From Saccharina japonica (Eukaryota; Sar; Phaeophyceae; Laminariales; Laminariaceae), in NCBI GenBank assembly GCA_008828725.1, contig MEHQ01002062.1, positions 88,602 through 152,601 on the forward strand: a stretch of 64,000 nucleotides of DNA. The letters run 5' to 3'. Positions within the stretch are counted from its first letter, which is position 1, and the number at the start of each line of letters is the position of its first letter. A program made the translations under genes and the position numbers. Under the pieces are notes generated by a model, which was not told the origin of the DNA, ran no database searches, and worked only from the letters and a program-made list of their open reading frames with translations. This document shows, piece after piece, positions 1 to 11,705 of this stretch.

Positions 1-89
1 CGTCAATTTTTGGCGTGAGCTCAGGGAGAACTCTCCTCAAAGTGAGGAAGGAGCGCCCCGGGAATATATATAGAGTAGAGATCCCCCTG

Positions 90-603
90 TTACGATAGAG
101 GTGCACCTGCATACAGTACATTTTCTGAGGGTGGTCACATGAGGAGCTTTATACCTGCAGTAGCCTGCACATTGATTGTGGAGGAAAACAAAAGTGCCAC
201 CCGATGAACACCCCCATGGCCTGAGTATAAAAGAAAACAATGTTGCAACACAAGAATGGTTGATAGTCCGACGATATCGGGTTGAGGAGCCCATTCATTC
301 AGAAAGCGTTCTTAGGTAAAAAAGACACATGCTACGATGATAGAGGTGCACCACGTGTTTTCTGGGCTTCTCACTTAAGGAGGGTCATACCTCACCGAAA
401 AAATGATTTTGGAGGAAAATAAAAGTGCTTCCGGATGAGAAATATCCTGACCAAAGTATACTCTGAATCAGTATTCGTCACAACACCGAAAGCCCGAATA
501 ATTTGGGTTAAGGGGCCCGATCGTTCCGAAAACGATTCAGCCAAAAAGCGCTACCTCTACCGTAGCACGCGTCAAAAGCACTACCTCTATCGTAGAACGC
601 GTC
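90..603. mobile_element. Family A element interrupted by a second family A element
   Basis: The stretch from 90 to about 323 has the family A left part: the GATAGAGGTGCACC end, a palindromic block around 140 (GGTGGTCACATGAGGAGC), and the internal line ending CATTCAGAAAGC. It breaks at 324, and its missing right end (CTACCTCTATCGTAGAACGC) resumes at 574-603. The intervening DNA is a complete family A copy, so one member has inserted into another. The outer left terminus is eroded. No coding capacity is visible. Confidence 0.7.
324..573. mobile_element. Family A MITE-like element with AAAA target duplication
   Basis: A 250-bp element with terminal inverted repeats. The left end is GACACATGCTACGATGATAG and the right end reads ACCTCTACCGTAGCACGCGTC's complement pattern. 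It is flanked on both sides by AAAA (320-323 and 574-577). The duplication and the resumption of the outer family A copy after it fix its borders. No transposase is encoded, so this would be a non-autonomous DNA element. Confidence 0.75.
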
Positions 604-811
604 CACGCGTAGCAGTTGTCTTTGTAGATCGATCTCTAAAGATGTAAGTAGTCGGCAGGGGAACACGTCGTGGTGACTCAAGACAGTCACTAACACAGAA
701 ACTCGTCTCTTGTATTATTATCGAGCTGTCGAGCTGGCTCGGCCCAAACATCGAGTGACATCGAGCGGTTCCTAAAACATCCCGATGTCCCATATTCCAC
801 TACATGAATTC

Positions 812-1471
812 CTACCAAGCATGTGGAACTCCTACTATACGATGGATCTTATGCGTTGTGTTGCTGAGCTTGCAACCAACAGTCTTACCTTCGACGCAAA
901 ACCCTTCGCAGATCGCGGCCGGGGGAGCCTCGCACGCCGCTCCGAAGACGTCGCACATTGCGTTCAACGAGTCCTGGCCGTCGTCCGTGAACTTCTCGAA
1001 GAGGTTGTCCCTAACGAAGCACACGTCGTCTAGGCTGACGCTGCACAGCGTCTCGACCGCAGCCTCGCAGTCGGAGCATTCGAGCCAATAGAGGCGGCGG
1101 TGGAAGCCAACAGTCTTGGCAGGCGTTATTTCGTCGGTGGAAACGAGCATCCGATTCCCGGTTTCGGATTCCGGTGAATCTGACTCGGTCGTTTCCTCGT
1201 CCATCTGATCCTCCCCCGTGAAAAAAAAGTACCTCGTGGAGCCGACCTTGAGCGAGACGATGCGCCCCGTGTCGCTGAACTTGTAGGCCGAGAACACGTC
1301 GTCCAGCTTGAATGACACACGGTAAGGATTAACGCTGCCCTCGAACAAGTCGATGGAGAAGGTTATGTCGTCCTCTGTAACGGTAAGCCCCGTGTAGGCT
1401 GCGTTCGTGACGGCGGCGCCGGCTATCAGCGAGAGCAGGAGGCAGCCTTGCGCGACGCGAGACTGCCGCAT
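812..1471 (-). CDS. Putative secreted cysteine-rich protein (possibly only the first exon)
   Basis: I do not recognise the family. Starting at the ATG at 1471 gives about 219 residues; an ATG nine codons upstream (1498) adds a polar leader, and I prefer the second because it is followed directly by a signal peptide (MRQSR, then a hydrophobic run CLLLSLIAGAAV and a likely cleavage near TNA-AY). The mature part begins with a beta-rich region, then an acidic Ser/Glu stretch. The last ~75 residues carry a cysteine cluster with the pattern C-x2-C-x7-C-x7-C, then further Cys near FGAAC and ICEGFC, which would suit disulphides in an exported protein and loosely resembles saposin-like spacing. The region is GC-richer than its flanks, as expected for coding sequence among AT-rich repeats. 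A strong splice donor (AAG then GTAAGA) sits at 889/888 in frame, so the 25 or so residues after FCVEG may be intron and a further exon could lie to the left. No such exon was recognised in 1-800, which is repeat. Confidence 0.55.
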   Translation of the reverse strand: MRQSRVAQGCLLLSLIAGAAVTNAAYTGLTVTEDDITFSIDLFEGSVNPYRVSFKLDDVFSAYKFSDTGRIVSLKVGSTRYFFFTGEDQMDEETTESDSPESETGNRMLVSTDEITPAKTVGFHRRLYWLECSDCEAAVETLCSVSLDDVCFVRDNLFEKFTDDGQDSLNAMCDVFGAACEAPPAAICEGFCVEGKTVGCKLSNTTHKIHRIVGVPHAW

Positions 1472-1656
1472 GGTTTCAAGCTTGTAAAAAAATAACATTT
1501 AACAAGAACAAATGGTCGAGCGAGTACGGTATAGGTGGTGTTAAATGCTTGTGAGAAAAATAATTAAAAACAAAAAACGGTCGAGCTACTGTAGTACGGT
1601 ATAGGTGGCGTTAAATTCGTTTGCAACTAACTAACTACTGTAGTACTGCACTGTAC

Positions 1657-1895
1657 ACGCGTGCTGCGATAGAGGTATACCTTATTTTGGCTATTTTGGC
1701 TGAAACGCTTTCTGAATGATCCATTAAAGGCTCCTTAACCCAAAAGCGTCGGACTTTCGTTCTTGTGTTGCAACGGTTTTCATAGTATGCATAGATCACG
1801 GGATTGTCTATCTGGTACCACGTTCCTTTCCACAATCAGTGTTTAGACTACTGCAGGTATGGAGCTCCTCACGTGAGGGGCTCAGACAAAACATG
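1657..1895. mobile_element. Truncated family A element
   Basis: It starts with a recognisable family A terminus (CGCGTGCTGCGATAGAGG) and keeps the internal GGCTGAAACG and CTCACGTGAGGGGCTCAGACA blocks. The right terminal repeat is missing after ATGGTGACTC. No target duplication could be defined. Confidence 0.55.
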
Positions 1896-2384
1896 GTGAC
1901 TCAAAATTGGAGGAAGTTCTTCTTACAGAGGGAACACAGTCACTACTAGCGGGGTGAAGGAGCAATATCGTCTTGTAGGGGCGGTGGCTTATTGACTGGT
2001 CTCGCTCATACGAGGAGCCCAGTATGTAGCCGAACCCATGCCTTCGAAAAAGTGATTTTCAAGATTTTTTCCGACCAAGATGTCTATAAGCGCTAGTCCT
2101 AACCCAAACATTGTAGACAATCGGCCGGATAGTAGTGGTCCTTCTATAGTGCCGGTTGTCCGCAATTTAGTGCCGGGGACACCGCTCGGCACAGATGGGA
2201 TTGCGCCAAGTGCAGCAGCTTGTGGGGTAGTGCCGATTGCCGGTAGTATTGGTTGACTGCTAGAGCATGCCGGACCTATAATACATGGGCCACTACTACA
2301 CTGTTCTGCGTAACTGTGACCGATAGCTGCTCACCTGAGGACCTCCACCCCGATTGAACAACATATTGAGCCAAATCACGCAAC
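1896..2384. other. Unassigned AT-rich stretch
   Basis: No gene or known repeat family is recognised. The segment 2150-2255 repeats short words related to GTGCCGG and GATTGC, too irregular to call a tandem array. It ends abruptly at 2384, where the large duplicated block begins. Confidence 0.4.
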
Positions 2385-2415
2385 CCCTACGTGCGTAGGA
2401 TAAGCATAAGGGATA

Positions 2416-2443
2416 TTCTACTCTACTCTACTCTACTCTACTT
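2416..2443. repeat. CTACT pentanucleotide microsatellite
   Basis: Five tandem TCTAC units. The same array is present at 12249-12276 in the second copy of the large block. Confidence 0.9.
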
Positions 2444-3351
2444 CAGATAATATTGCCGCTGGTGTATATACTTCGTATGAAAACAACCGCGGGGTGTCTC
2501 GTACTGCTGTACGCGGACCGATTCCGTTCAAGTAGGCACACATAAACGTTGGACTTGGTCGATGTTGGCGTTCACGTTCGGCCGGTAAGCACTCGCAAAA
2601 GAACGCGTGAATTACGACACAAGAGGGGGTATAACCACTTCGTGCACACGTTCTGCAACAAACAGTTCGGACGGGCATCATGTGGCTCATCAAACTGGGC
2701 AACTCTCTACGATGTACGAGTATATACAGTTATCTGTGGGAACGATTATCAGGGGGAAAAGTTGAAGATCGTTATGCTGCTCATTTACTTTGTGGACGGA
2801 AAACCTGATAGATTATCGTTGCAATGTCATTGATGATGTACAGCAGTGAGTGTTCGGGGTATTACCTACCTGGTACCAGGTAGGTCACTTTTGATCGGGG
2901 TAAATATGCACCTTTGGGGTAGCATTTTTAGTCCATGTTTTAACCACTCACTGCTGTCGGCACTGTTCAACTGGTGAATACCCACTACTGCTGTGTCCAA
3001 ACCAGTCCAAACATGCAAGGATCGTTTGAATAAAAATAAATTTCGTGCCAACGATCCCAACATTTTGGAACAGAGTGGTATAACGCACCACTCTGTCCCG
3101 GAATAAAAACAAATGTGTTTATTGAATACTAGTGTGTAAAAGGATCTTATATTTAGAGACAGAGTAGCACCAGGTATCTTTTTGGAATCTAAGTTGTGCT
3201 TCACGGTGTGATATTCGACGTGCATATAGTATATAATATGTACAATTGGCCATAAGGTTGTACATCGCGGGTGGACGCGCTCTTTATATCAACATGTTCC
3301 ATGTTTGGGAGGGTGATCTATGTGAGCTCTTCACGAAGTGAAGAAGAAGCC

Positions 3352-3598
3352 GACGCATGCTACGATAGGGGTACACCATGTTTTTTCTGAGCTCCTCACT
3401 TAAGGAGCGTCGTACCTCACCGAAAAATTGATTTTGGAGGAAAATAAACGTTCTGCCGGATGAGAAATTTCTTGGCTGAAGTATACTCTGAAACAATATT
3501 CGTCACAAAAATGAAAGTCCGACGAATTTACATTAAGCAGCCCGATCGTTCAGAAACCGATTCAGCCGAAAAGTGCTACCTCTACCGTAGCACGCGTC
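3352..3598. mobile_element. Family A element with AGCC target duplication
   Basis: The element begins GACGCATGCTACGATAGGGG and ends with the inverted form (CTCTACCGTAGCACGCGTC). AGCC occurs directly on both sides (3348-3351 and 3599-3602), which defines the borders and a 4-bp duplication. Internal hallmarks are the palindrome CTCCTCACTTAAGGAGC, the GGAGGAAAATAAA block and a GTCCGACGAATTT line. The duplicate at about 13186-13432 has the same structure. Confidence 0.8.
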
Positions 3599-3631
3599 AG
3601 CCTCACAAACACTCAGGTGCGCACTCCTTAC

Positions 3632-3881
3632 TGAGTCATCCCACGGTAGGGGGCGCAGCAGAATTTTCTGAGCTCCTCACATGAGGAGCTCAATATCTCA
3701 CCCGAACCATAACTTCGGAAACATTCGCTCGCGCAACGCGATCAAGCCTTCCAATGCGGTAGTTCCAACAACAAATATACCAGTGAAATAATAATAGTAT
3801 CCGGTGGTTACTCACGTGAGGAGCACAACCGGTCAGAAAATATTGGGCCTAAAAGAGGTACCCCTACCGTGGGATTGCTCT
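3632..3881. mobile_element. Family B MITE-like element
   Basis: A 250-bp element whose termini are inverted repeats of the form AGAGYMATCCCACGGTAGG; here the left end reads TGAGTCATCCCACGG and the right end ACCGTGGGATTGCTCT... truncated to the last T. AC flanks both ends (3630-3631 and 3882-3883), giving a 2-bp target duplication. It has two internal palindromes (CTCCTCACATGAGGAGC and CTCACGTGAG). The second copy of the large block carries it at 13459-13708. Confidence 0.75.
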
Positions 3882-4255
3882 ACTGCCGCAACATGCATCA
3901 AAATAGTATGATTTCAGGTGACTATTTGTAATAGAAGTCTCCGGAGCTGAAGGGAGGAGCACGAGGATGTTTCTGAGGCTATGATGGGAGATGACCCTCC
4001 AACAAAGAACTTTCGTGTTTGGGGGGTCATCTCCCATAGTTCTGGTTCTTTTATTTTTAGGGTCATCAGCCATAATAGTTATGAGGCGAGAACCTTCCTC
4101 GCTTATCGAGCAGGTGCCCTGAAATTGGTTTTTGAGAAGAGCTAATAAACGTGAAGCCCAACAAACAATCCCATCTGCCTATTAGATAAGAGGTATATCA
4201 CGAATATTATTGAAGCAAAAGCCGATCGGTACGTATCCCAGCAAAACTGGGCTAA

Positions 4256-5553
4256 GAAGCCCCCGGTCAGTCAGCATCAATCAGCCGTTTGGCGAAAACA
4301 TGCTACCACAACTATAGTAGAACCCGTCTGCATTTAAAGTCCGGATTTGGGTGGATAGTCTCCAGGGGTAAAGTAAGGAGCCCCCAGGGAGCAGTGAGCG
4401 CACGCCTACCGTGTATCATAGCCAGCATCAATAACCGCATGCTTTCAACCGTATGAATCACATGACAGCGACGTGTGCAATAAAAATGGACGCCGTTGGT
4501 TGGATAAAGGAGGTTTTATAGCGACTATCAGCGATGTCGCATGCAAACCAGATCTCCGCGCATGACAAAAGGATGGGATCAACAACTTTCACTCGCGGAA
4601 ATAATTGTCGAATTGGTTACAATGATAGTGCAAACTCGTGTACAGCAGCAGTGGTTTACCCAGTTTATGGCCGTTCGGTTTAAGACCATAGTAGTAGAGA
4701 TAAGACCAGGTAAATCGGCTTGTCACGAGGAAAAAAACTACTTGGAATTAGTATCGCCAGTAGTAAATGATAAGACCATCATAGTAGAAATACGACCACG
4801 TGATTGAGCTTTTCACGGGCTTGTCTAACAATGGTACAAACTCGTGCTTGGAGTATGGATTCCGCCCGAAGATGAGTGGACAGATCACGTAGCTGTCATG
4901 GTCCAGGGAGGAGAAAATGCTCAGGTGCAAAAAAGTTGCGGAAAACGTATGGTAGTGAGTGCACTGAAGCTTCTACATCCAGGAAGAAATTCTACACATG
5001 TTTCCATATACTACAATGGCTACCTCAACGTTCACAACGCATATATTACCAAATGGAGAATACCCTGTAGAGCAGTGTTTGCACGCACAACCTCTTCCAA
5101 ACTTCATGTTATTGGAAAACTCAGTTGTACTCCTCGTTTGACAAATTGCCGTATAATAACCCGTATAATAAAATCAACAATATCCCGGGCTCCATACTCA
5201 TATATATTGTATAATGCCACACATGTTCGATACACACAAAGTATTCAAGTTCTTTCCGCGATATCAATATAATAATGATGGACGTGTTATCCTCAGGTTG
5301 ATTCGATATCACAGGTTACCACGCCAAACGCGCGCTTGGCGGGTTTCTCCTCACCGGGTACACTTGCGATGGACCAGTTGGCACGACACGGTGGACAGAA
5401 CCCTTTCGTCCTCTTAGCGCTTAGCGCAAAATGCATAAGCAATGGACTGATTCAGCAGGGTCACCGCTGACACATACATGTTACGGTAGTTAGAGGTTTA
5501 CCGAGTTTTTTCTGAGCGTGGTCACCTGAGGGGCTCTATGCCTTACGCAAACA
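4256..5553. repeat. Segment present three times in the window
   Basis: This part of copy 1 matches both 14089-15385 (copy 2) and 10176-11473 (third partial copy). It holds three apparent reading frames of 60-142 codons, but these overlap on both strands and sit in repeat DNA, so I do not call them genes. The internal phrases ending KTIVVEIRP and KTIIVEIRP come from a short DNA repeat rather than a protein motif. Confidence 0.75.
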
Positions 5554-6005
5554 CTGATTGATGATGTTCGAGGAAAAACAAAAGTGCCACACGATAAACA
5601 TTACCATAATAACATGAACAATATTCCGACAAAAAGAATGAAAGACCGACGATTTTAAGTTGAAGGAGTTACGTCATTCAGAATCAGTTTCGCCCAAGAT
5701 GTATTGCTACCTCTATCATCGTAGCACGCGTCCGCTTCTACCACAGCCTTCTTCCTGAAGAAGCTCCCACGAGTTCGCAACCCAACATGTATGACACTGC
5801 TGCAGCGTTTGTTTTCCTCTCGCGATCAGTACGTACGCACCGTGTGTTATACATAGGTAACAAGTGACGGCAACGATCAGGGTAGCTCTTCTTGTGCTTT
5901 TGTTTTAGGAGCTCACCACAGTATAAATACGATTATCTCACCCGAGCTCACAAACAATGATGGTATCAAGATGGAACAATCCGAGGGTGATCTATTATGG
6001 CGGAC

Positions 6006-6118
6006 CGCAGTAAATAGGACCTACGTCACACACAATTCATGTATATTTTACTAATTATACTATTAATAACATGTTTTGGTCCTATTTACTAGTATTTACT
6101 ATGGTCCCCCGTAATAGG
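6006..6118. mobile_element. Family C foldback element
   Basis: The left arm GCAGTAAATAGGACCTACG is inverted at the right end as GGTCCTATTTACT and GGTCCCCCGTAATAGG. The arms are separated by an AT-rich loop of about 60 bp. Family C members share the terminus ACGGGGGAYCATAGTAAATA. No coding capacity. Confidence 0.7.
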
Positions 6119-7548
6119 TATACGACGAACAAAATCGGAAATTGTACATCATGAATGGCGTGCCTTATAGGGCATGCGCCTTATCCTAGGCAGTTCGTCC
6201 TTATGAGGGTGACCCCTTCCCATCACATTCAACAATGGTTACACCGCAAATGTACTACCTCTATCGTAGCATGGATGGGTCTCGATACCAATCTGGACTG
6301 CTGTGTCATGCGCAACACTGATGGCAGCAATATTTGTCTCACGTAAAAGAAAATATGGACTACTACTGTGTCTTGCTTGTTGGGCTTAAAGAAACGGGTC
6401 CCACTACCCTCTGATCTACCCGCCACACAACAATGCGTCCATCCTGCTCCCGGTAGCGGTCACCCAAGTGAAATCTGTTAATGTTGGAATGTCGCCGACT
6501 ATGATGATAGTCGAGAGGTAAGCGCTTGGATTGCTGTGAGGCAAGTCCGTTTGCGAGCTTCGCTCAGAAGAAAGACATCGATGATGTTGAAATGGCGCTT
6601 TCAGGCCGATTAAGAAAAAAGAAGAAAGGAGAGGAGAGAGAGTGAGAGGATGGGGGTGCCACCATCAGTCAGCCTTCAGCAAAGACGCACGCCCTACGGC
6701 TAATCCCGGGCCATTGTACTGCCCGAGCTACATCAACGTTCCCAGTATCGATACTTAGCAGCGTTCCCAGCATCGATACAGATGGTGCTTGCTCGAGATC
6801 GTTCTCGGTTCGTACTCGTGATCGTTCTCGGTGCGTGCTCGTGAGCGTTACTTATTGCTATTGCGCCGAACTACGAAGAACGACTACCAGGAGAATTTTC
6901 TTGGAGCGTTCTTTTTACGTGTATTTGAGTACCAAGCAATACCACTCTTATATCCAGTATATCCTGTTGTGGTACGTAGTACGTGGATAGATCGTGCTAC
7001 TGCGCTCTGACTTATAGACGACTATGTTACCGATCAGCGACTCGGTAGGCTACTGGCTACTGCTGTAGCGAAGTACCTATCACTAACAAAATCATGCGCC
7101 CGACTTCAAGTAAGGTCGTTCGATTGACTTACAACACACGCGCTCTTCGTCGAAAATCCGAGTTAAAACAGTATCAGCGGCCGGAGAAACTGCCATTTTT
7201 CAAATTCGTCTTGAATACCAGGGGTATGCCGAGTCGTTTTCGAGTAAGAGGCACGTTTCGCGATGAAAAAGGCGTCTGGTCGATACGCCCCCTGAGACAC
7301 AAATGGTCACCATGACCTAGGCTCTCTAAAACTACTCCTCGGTTGCAACTCTGAGCGTTAGAATTGGAGAACTGTCGTTTTCCGTAGGGGGTCATGAAAA
7401 AGTTGAAATTATACCATAAATAGTATTGCAACTGAAAAAAAAAAACAAAATAAATTGTTGTTGCAGCGAGCTCTCACATGTTTTGCCCGAAGAGGCCCCT
7501 CAAGCAAACCATATACATTACCCATGAACTGCCAAATTTTCGGAGGAA

Positions 7549-7655
7549 CATAGTAAATAGAACATACGGTACACACAAAAACCTACCAGTACGGTGTGGT
7601 ATTTCCCTTTTGTTTACAACAATATTTGGTCTTATTTACTATGTCCCCCGTATTA
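7549..7655. mobile_element. Family C foldback element
   Basis: The left arm ACATAGTAAATAGAACATACG pairs with the right arm TATTTACTATGTCCCCCG. The same sequence plus about 80 bp of its left flank occurs again at 15757-15949 and, more diverged, at 17391-17497. Confidence 0.7.
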
Positions 7656-9264
7656 GAAAAAACAGGAAAGCGTGAACCTATGGCCAAGGTGTACAACAAA
7701 TAACCCACCTAAACCAGACGTGGTTTTCCGACGAGTAGACATGCCTTATTATCGGAAGTATTTCCAACGTAGACCAGAAGAAGTCGAGTTCCGACGACAA
7801 AAGGTATTCGTTATTGGGTATGATAGGTTTTCTCCGTTAAGGTGCCAAGGCAGTCAGAAACATTTCGACGAAACACAATCTTCCCCGAGGCGTGCTACGA
7901 TAGGCGTAGAGCAGGTTTGTTATCCAAAAAGGTTTCTGAATGACGGGCGGGGCGCTCCTTAACCCATTCAGAACTGCACAAAATGTCCCACACTAATCCC
8001 AAGTAGTTTTGCTCCAAATTCGTTGGACCAGTTCTTACGGGGTTAACCCCAAAAATCGTCGGAATGTCAGGATAATATGTTTTACATTTTTACCCCACTC
8101 TGTCCCATAGCATAAGTAACGTTTGTGCTTTATTTTTTTTAATAAAAATGGTACTAACGATATGGGACAAAGTTGCATGTTTGTTTTTCTTTACCTAGGT
8201 CATGGGATTGATGAAGAATCGGCTGTATTGATGAAGAATCGGCACAAGACACTGTGCTGACGGGGTGTGCTGGATGTCGACGGAGTAGAAAGGACGGCCT
8301 AATGAATGTTAAGAACACACACTGCTTGTTGTGGTATTTCCCTAAAATTGGTTTTCGACTTGCTATTTGCATAAAGCTTGCCATCAAACGAGTAACCTCA
8401 GAAAAAAAATGGTGCATCCCTACCCTTACGGTAGCATGTGTTCCTTACCCTATCGTGCCACGCATCCTTACCGACGTTTCGAGTGAGTGCCAACCTTGAT
8501 GGGGTGGGCTGATTGTGTCAGCTGGGGGGCTACGGCAGTGGCCGTGAGGACGACGGGGCTACTCGCAGGGCGTCCCAGCATTTAGCGCGTGATATTTCCG
8601 GGATGAAACTTCAGAAGGTCGTTCATGTTGCCACCCACCACGCATGGTACATAGGACCACCGCCGTAATTCGTATGCCGTATATGTTACTACTACTCGTC
8701 TTGTTGCCATCTTTCTGGCTAAAATCTCCATCCATGCGCTAACAAATACTGTTGCCACTTGATAGAGTATGCATGCGTTAATGAGAAAGAATGGTTGTAA
8801 GTACCACACGACCGAGAGAGCAATCTGCAGTTTGTGGCGACGGGAGAGTGTAATACATAGTTGGGGGTTGTGGTTCCAGGATATAGTTGTTAGTAATGTA
8901 GAGAGGTGCTATGATACCGCGGCGAGCAGTGTTTTCTGAAGCGAACATTGAAGGAGGCACATAGCGACGGGGCGCAAAGGAACAACATCGGATGCATAGC
9001 GGCGCTCTACATATACATATCCAGAAGACTGCCAAGCGCTTTTCCCCCGTAGTTTCACCCACCCACCTACCACCCGTTTCTTTCTAAGGTGGGAGGGGGG
9101 AGGTTTTTACGATGCATTCCTGATTATGGTTCTTTTGTTTTGTAAAGGGAGGACGATTGAATGGTGCTGGACCATTTAGGTACTGGACCGTCTGTTTAGG
9201 TACTCGGTCTTGGAGACTGCGTACGGTTTGCCCTAGAGCGGTCGAAGGAGGGAGAGGCGGCACA

Positions 9265-9525
9265 CGGGTGCTACGATAGAGGTAGCACTTTTCGGCTGAA
9301 TTGTTTCCTGGATGTTCGGGCTCCTGAATCCGAAATCATCGGACTTTCGTTACAAAATGTATTCCAACAGTTTTCATATAGTATGCTTAGATCATGGGAT
9401 TGTTCATCGGGTACGACTTATATTTGCCTCGAAAGTCAATGTTTGGGTGACTTACTATTAGTATACAGCTCCTCAAGTGACGAGCTCAGGCAAAACATGG
9501 TGCACGTCTATCGTAGCATGTATCG
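9265..9525. mobile_element. Family A element (duplicated at about 19085-19345)
   Basis: It opens with GGGTGCTACGATAGAGGTAG, contains TTCGGCTGAATTG and the palindromic CTCCTCAAGTGACGAGCTC, and closes with GGTGCACGTCTATCGTAGCA. No clear target duplication. Confidence 0.65.
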
Positions 9526-10175
9526 GCACCATGGTATGGGTGAAAACACGCGATAAGCCGAAGTGCGAAGCCGCAGGTGACGAGGAGCGTCAGCGAGATC
9601 TCCTTCCCACCACGTCCAAAACATAGTAATCATAAAAACGATCACCAAACCACCAACACTCGAAAGAGCTTGCCACAAAAAAGTAGTGTTGCCAAGTTTC
9701 TCGCTAGAACCTCAATGCGTTTAACAAATATAAATGTTTTCCCTTGATAGAGTCTGCATGCATGCGTTAATATGTATAATTTATGCTACTACGCATTTTT
9801 GGTACTCGCTTTCACGCAGCTGGATTGCTAGCAGGATAGGTCGTGTCTGTCGTATATGGCATTGCAAGTGTCAGCTCTGTTCACTGCATTGCAGCGAAGT
9901 ATCTCTGCGTCGTAGTTTTGTGATCACACAATTGGTATCTCCTTAACTAGGATGAAGAATCGGTACGGACTGACTGGGTGTGCTGGATGTCGAAGGTAGA
10001 AAAGACGGATTGATGTTAAAAACACACACTGTATATAGAGGCTGCATACTTCGTATACAGCACATACCTGGCGACGGTCCATATGCTGACATGCGACTAC
10101 TCTTGTTAGCATTGATATTATCATATACCAGGTAATATCCACGACCATGTGCGGCTTCAACGCCTGGATTATCCG

Positions 10176-11473
10176 AAGCCCCCGGTCAGTCAGCATCAAT
10201 CAGCCGTTTGGCGAAAACATGCTACCACAACTATAGTAGAACCCGTCTGCATTTAAAGTCCGGATTTGGGTGGATAGTCTCCAGGGGTAAAGTAAGGAGC
10301 CCCCAGGGAGCAGTGAGCGCACGCCTACCGTGTATCATAGCCAGCATCAATAACCGCATGCTTTCAACCGTATGAATCACATGACAGCGACGTGTGCAAT
10401 AAAAATGGACGCCGTTGGTTGGATAAAGGAGGTTTCATAGCGACTATCAGCGATGTCGCATGCAAACCAGATCTCCGCGCATGACAAAAGGATGGGATCA
10501 ACAACCTTCACTCGCGGAAATAATTGTCGAATTGGTTACAATGATAATGCAAACTCGTGTACAGCAGCAGCAGTGGTTTACCCAGTTTATGGCCATTCGG
10601 TTTAAGACCATAGTAGTAGAGATAAGACCAGGTAAATCGGCTTGTCACGAGGAAAAAAACTACTTGGAATTAGTATCGCCAGTAGTAAATGATAAGCCCA
10701 TCATAGTAGAAATACGACCACGTGATTGAGCTTTTCACGGGCTTGTCTAAAAATGGTACAAACTCGTGCTTGGAGTATGGATTCCGCCCGAAGATGAGTG
10801 GACAGATCACGTAGCTGTCATGGTCCAGGGAGAAGAAAATGCTCAGGTGCAAAAAAGTTGCGGAAAACGTATGGTAGTGAGTGCACTGAAGCTTCTACAT
10901 CCAGGAAGAAATTCTACACATGTTTCCATATACTACAATGGCTACCTCAACGTTCACAACGCATATATTACCAAATGGAGAATACCCTGTAGAGCAGTGT
11001 TTGCACGCACAACCTCTTCCAAACTTCATGTTATTGGAAAACTCAGTTGTACTCCTCGTTTGACAAATTGCCGTATAATAACCCGTATAATAAAATCAAC
11101 AATATCCCGGGCTCCATACTCATATATATTGTATAATGCCACACATGTTCGATACACACAAAGTATTCAAGTTCTTTCCGCGATATCAATATAATAATGA
11201 TGGACGTGTTATCCTCAGGTTGATTCGATATCACAGGTTACCACGCCAAACGCGCGCTTGGCGGGTTTCTCCTCACCGGGTACACTTGCGATGGACCAGT
11301 TGGCACGACACGGTGGACAGAACCCTTTCGTCCTCTTAGCGCTTAGCGCAAAATGCATAAGCAATGGACTGATTCAGCAGGGTCACCGCTGACACATACA
11401 TGTTACGGTAGTTAGAGGTTTACCGAGTTTTTTCTGAGCGTGGTCACCTGAGGGGCTCTATGCCTTACGCAAA
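10176..11473. repeat. Third, partial copy of the 4256-5553 segment
   Basis: It begins at GAAGCCCCCGGTCAG immediately after the end of copy 1 (one or two bases of shared sequence at the junction) and stops at an N (11474). It shares with copy 2, against copy 1, an added CAG triplet and several substitutions near 10540-10700, so it derives from copy 2 or its allele. The right end coincides with the ambiguous base, which suggests an assembly seam. Confidence 0.8.
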
Positions 11474-11474
11474 N

Positions 11475-11705
11475 TGTGCACGGCCGTAGTCATATGACCA
11501 TAGACCCTCGCATCCCTACAATGCCGGGACGGAGCGCGTTGGGTTTTCACCAACCAGGCAGACATTGCTTGCACCAAGCGCGAAACGCCGTGAGGTATTG
11601 GGCGAGTCGCATGGAGGGTGAGCTGCATCCTGCTAAGAACCGCCTCTGAGGCGGACTTGCATATGGACGACAGCTTCAATGAGTTAATTTAATTTCTGGT
11701 GTGGC
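11475..11705 (-). repeat. Family D interspersed repeat
   Basis: It starts right after the N with a CGGCCGTAGTCATATGAC block, followed by CATCCCTACAATGCCGGGAC, and runs to the GACAGCTTCAATGAG end near 11680. Related copies lie at about 43640-43830, 45129-45370, 45640-45880, 47890-48010 and 59690-60410, the last three groups inside or just past the VPS33 gene. No protein is evident. Confidence 0.65.

Larger units (their letters stand above)
2385..10175. repeat. Large duplicated block, copy 1 (~7.8 kb)
   Basis: The sequence matches 12218-19992 almost base for base over most of its length, at an offset of 9833 in the left part and 9817 in the right part. Both copies begin at CCCTACGTGCGTAGG and end at GGATTATCCG. 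The block contains nested family A, B and C elements and a CTACT microsatellite, and no recognisable gene. Divergence is uneven: most is nearly identical, but about 7080-7470 is clearly more different from 16920-17300, and about 5885-6140 is replaced by other sequence in copy 2. It may be a real segmental duplication, a large non-autonomous element, or two haplotypes placed in series. Confidence 0.85.

Noticed and set aside
4541..5417. Cluster of overlapping open frames repeated three times (up to 142 codons)
   Set aside because: They overlap on both strands, sit in repeat DNA and show no domain. Their apparent conservation comes only from the DNA duplication.
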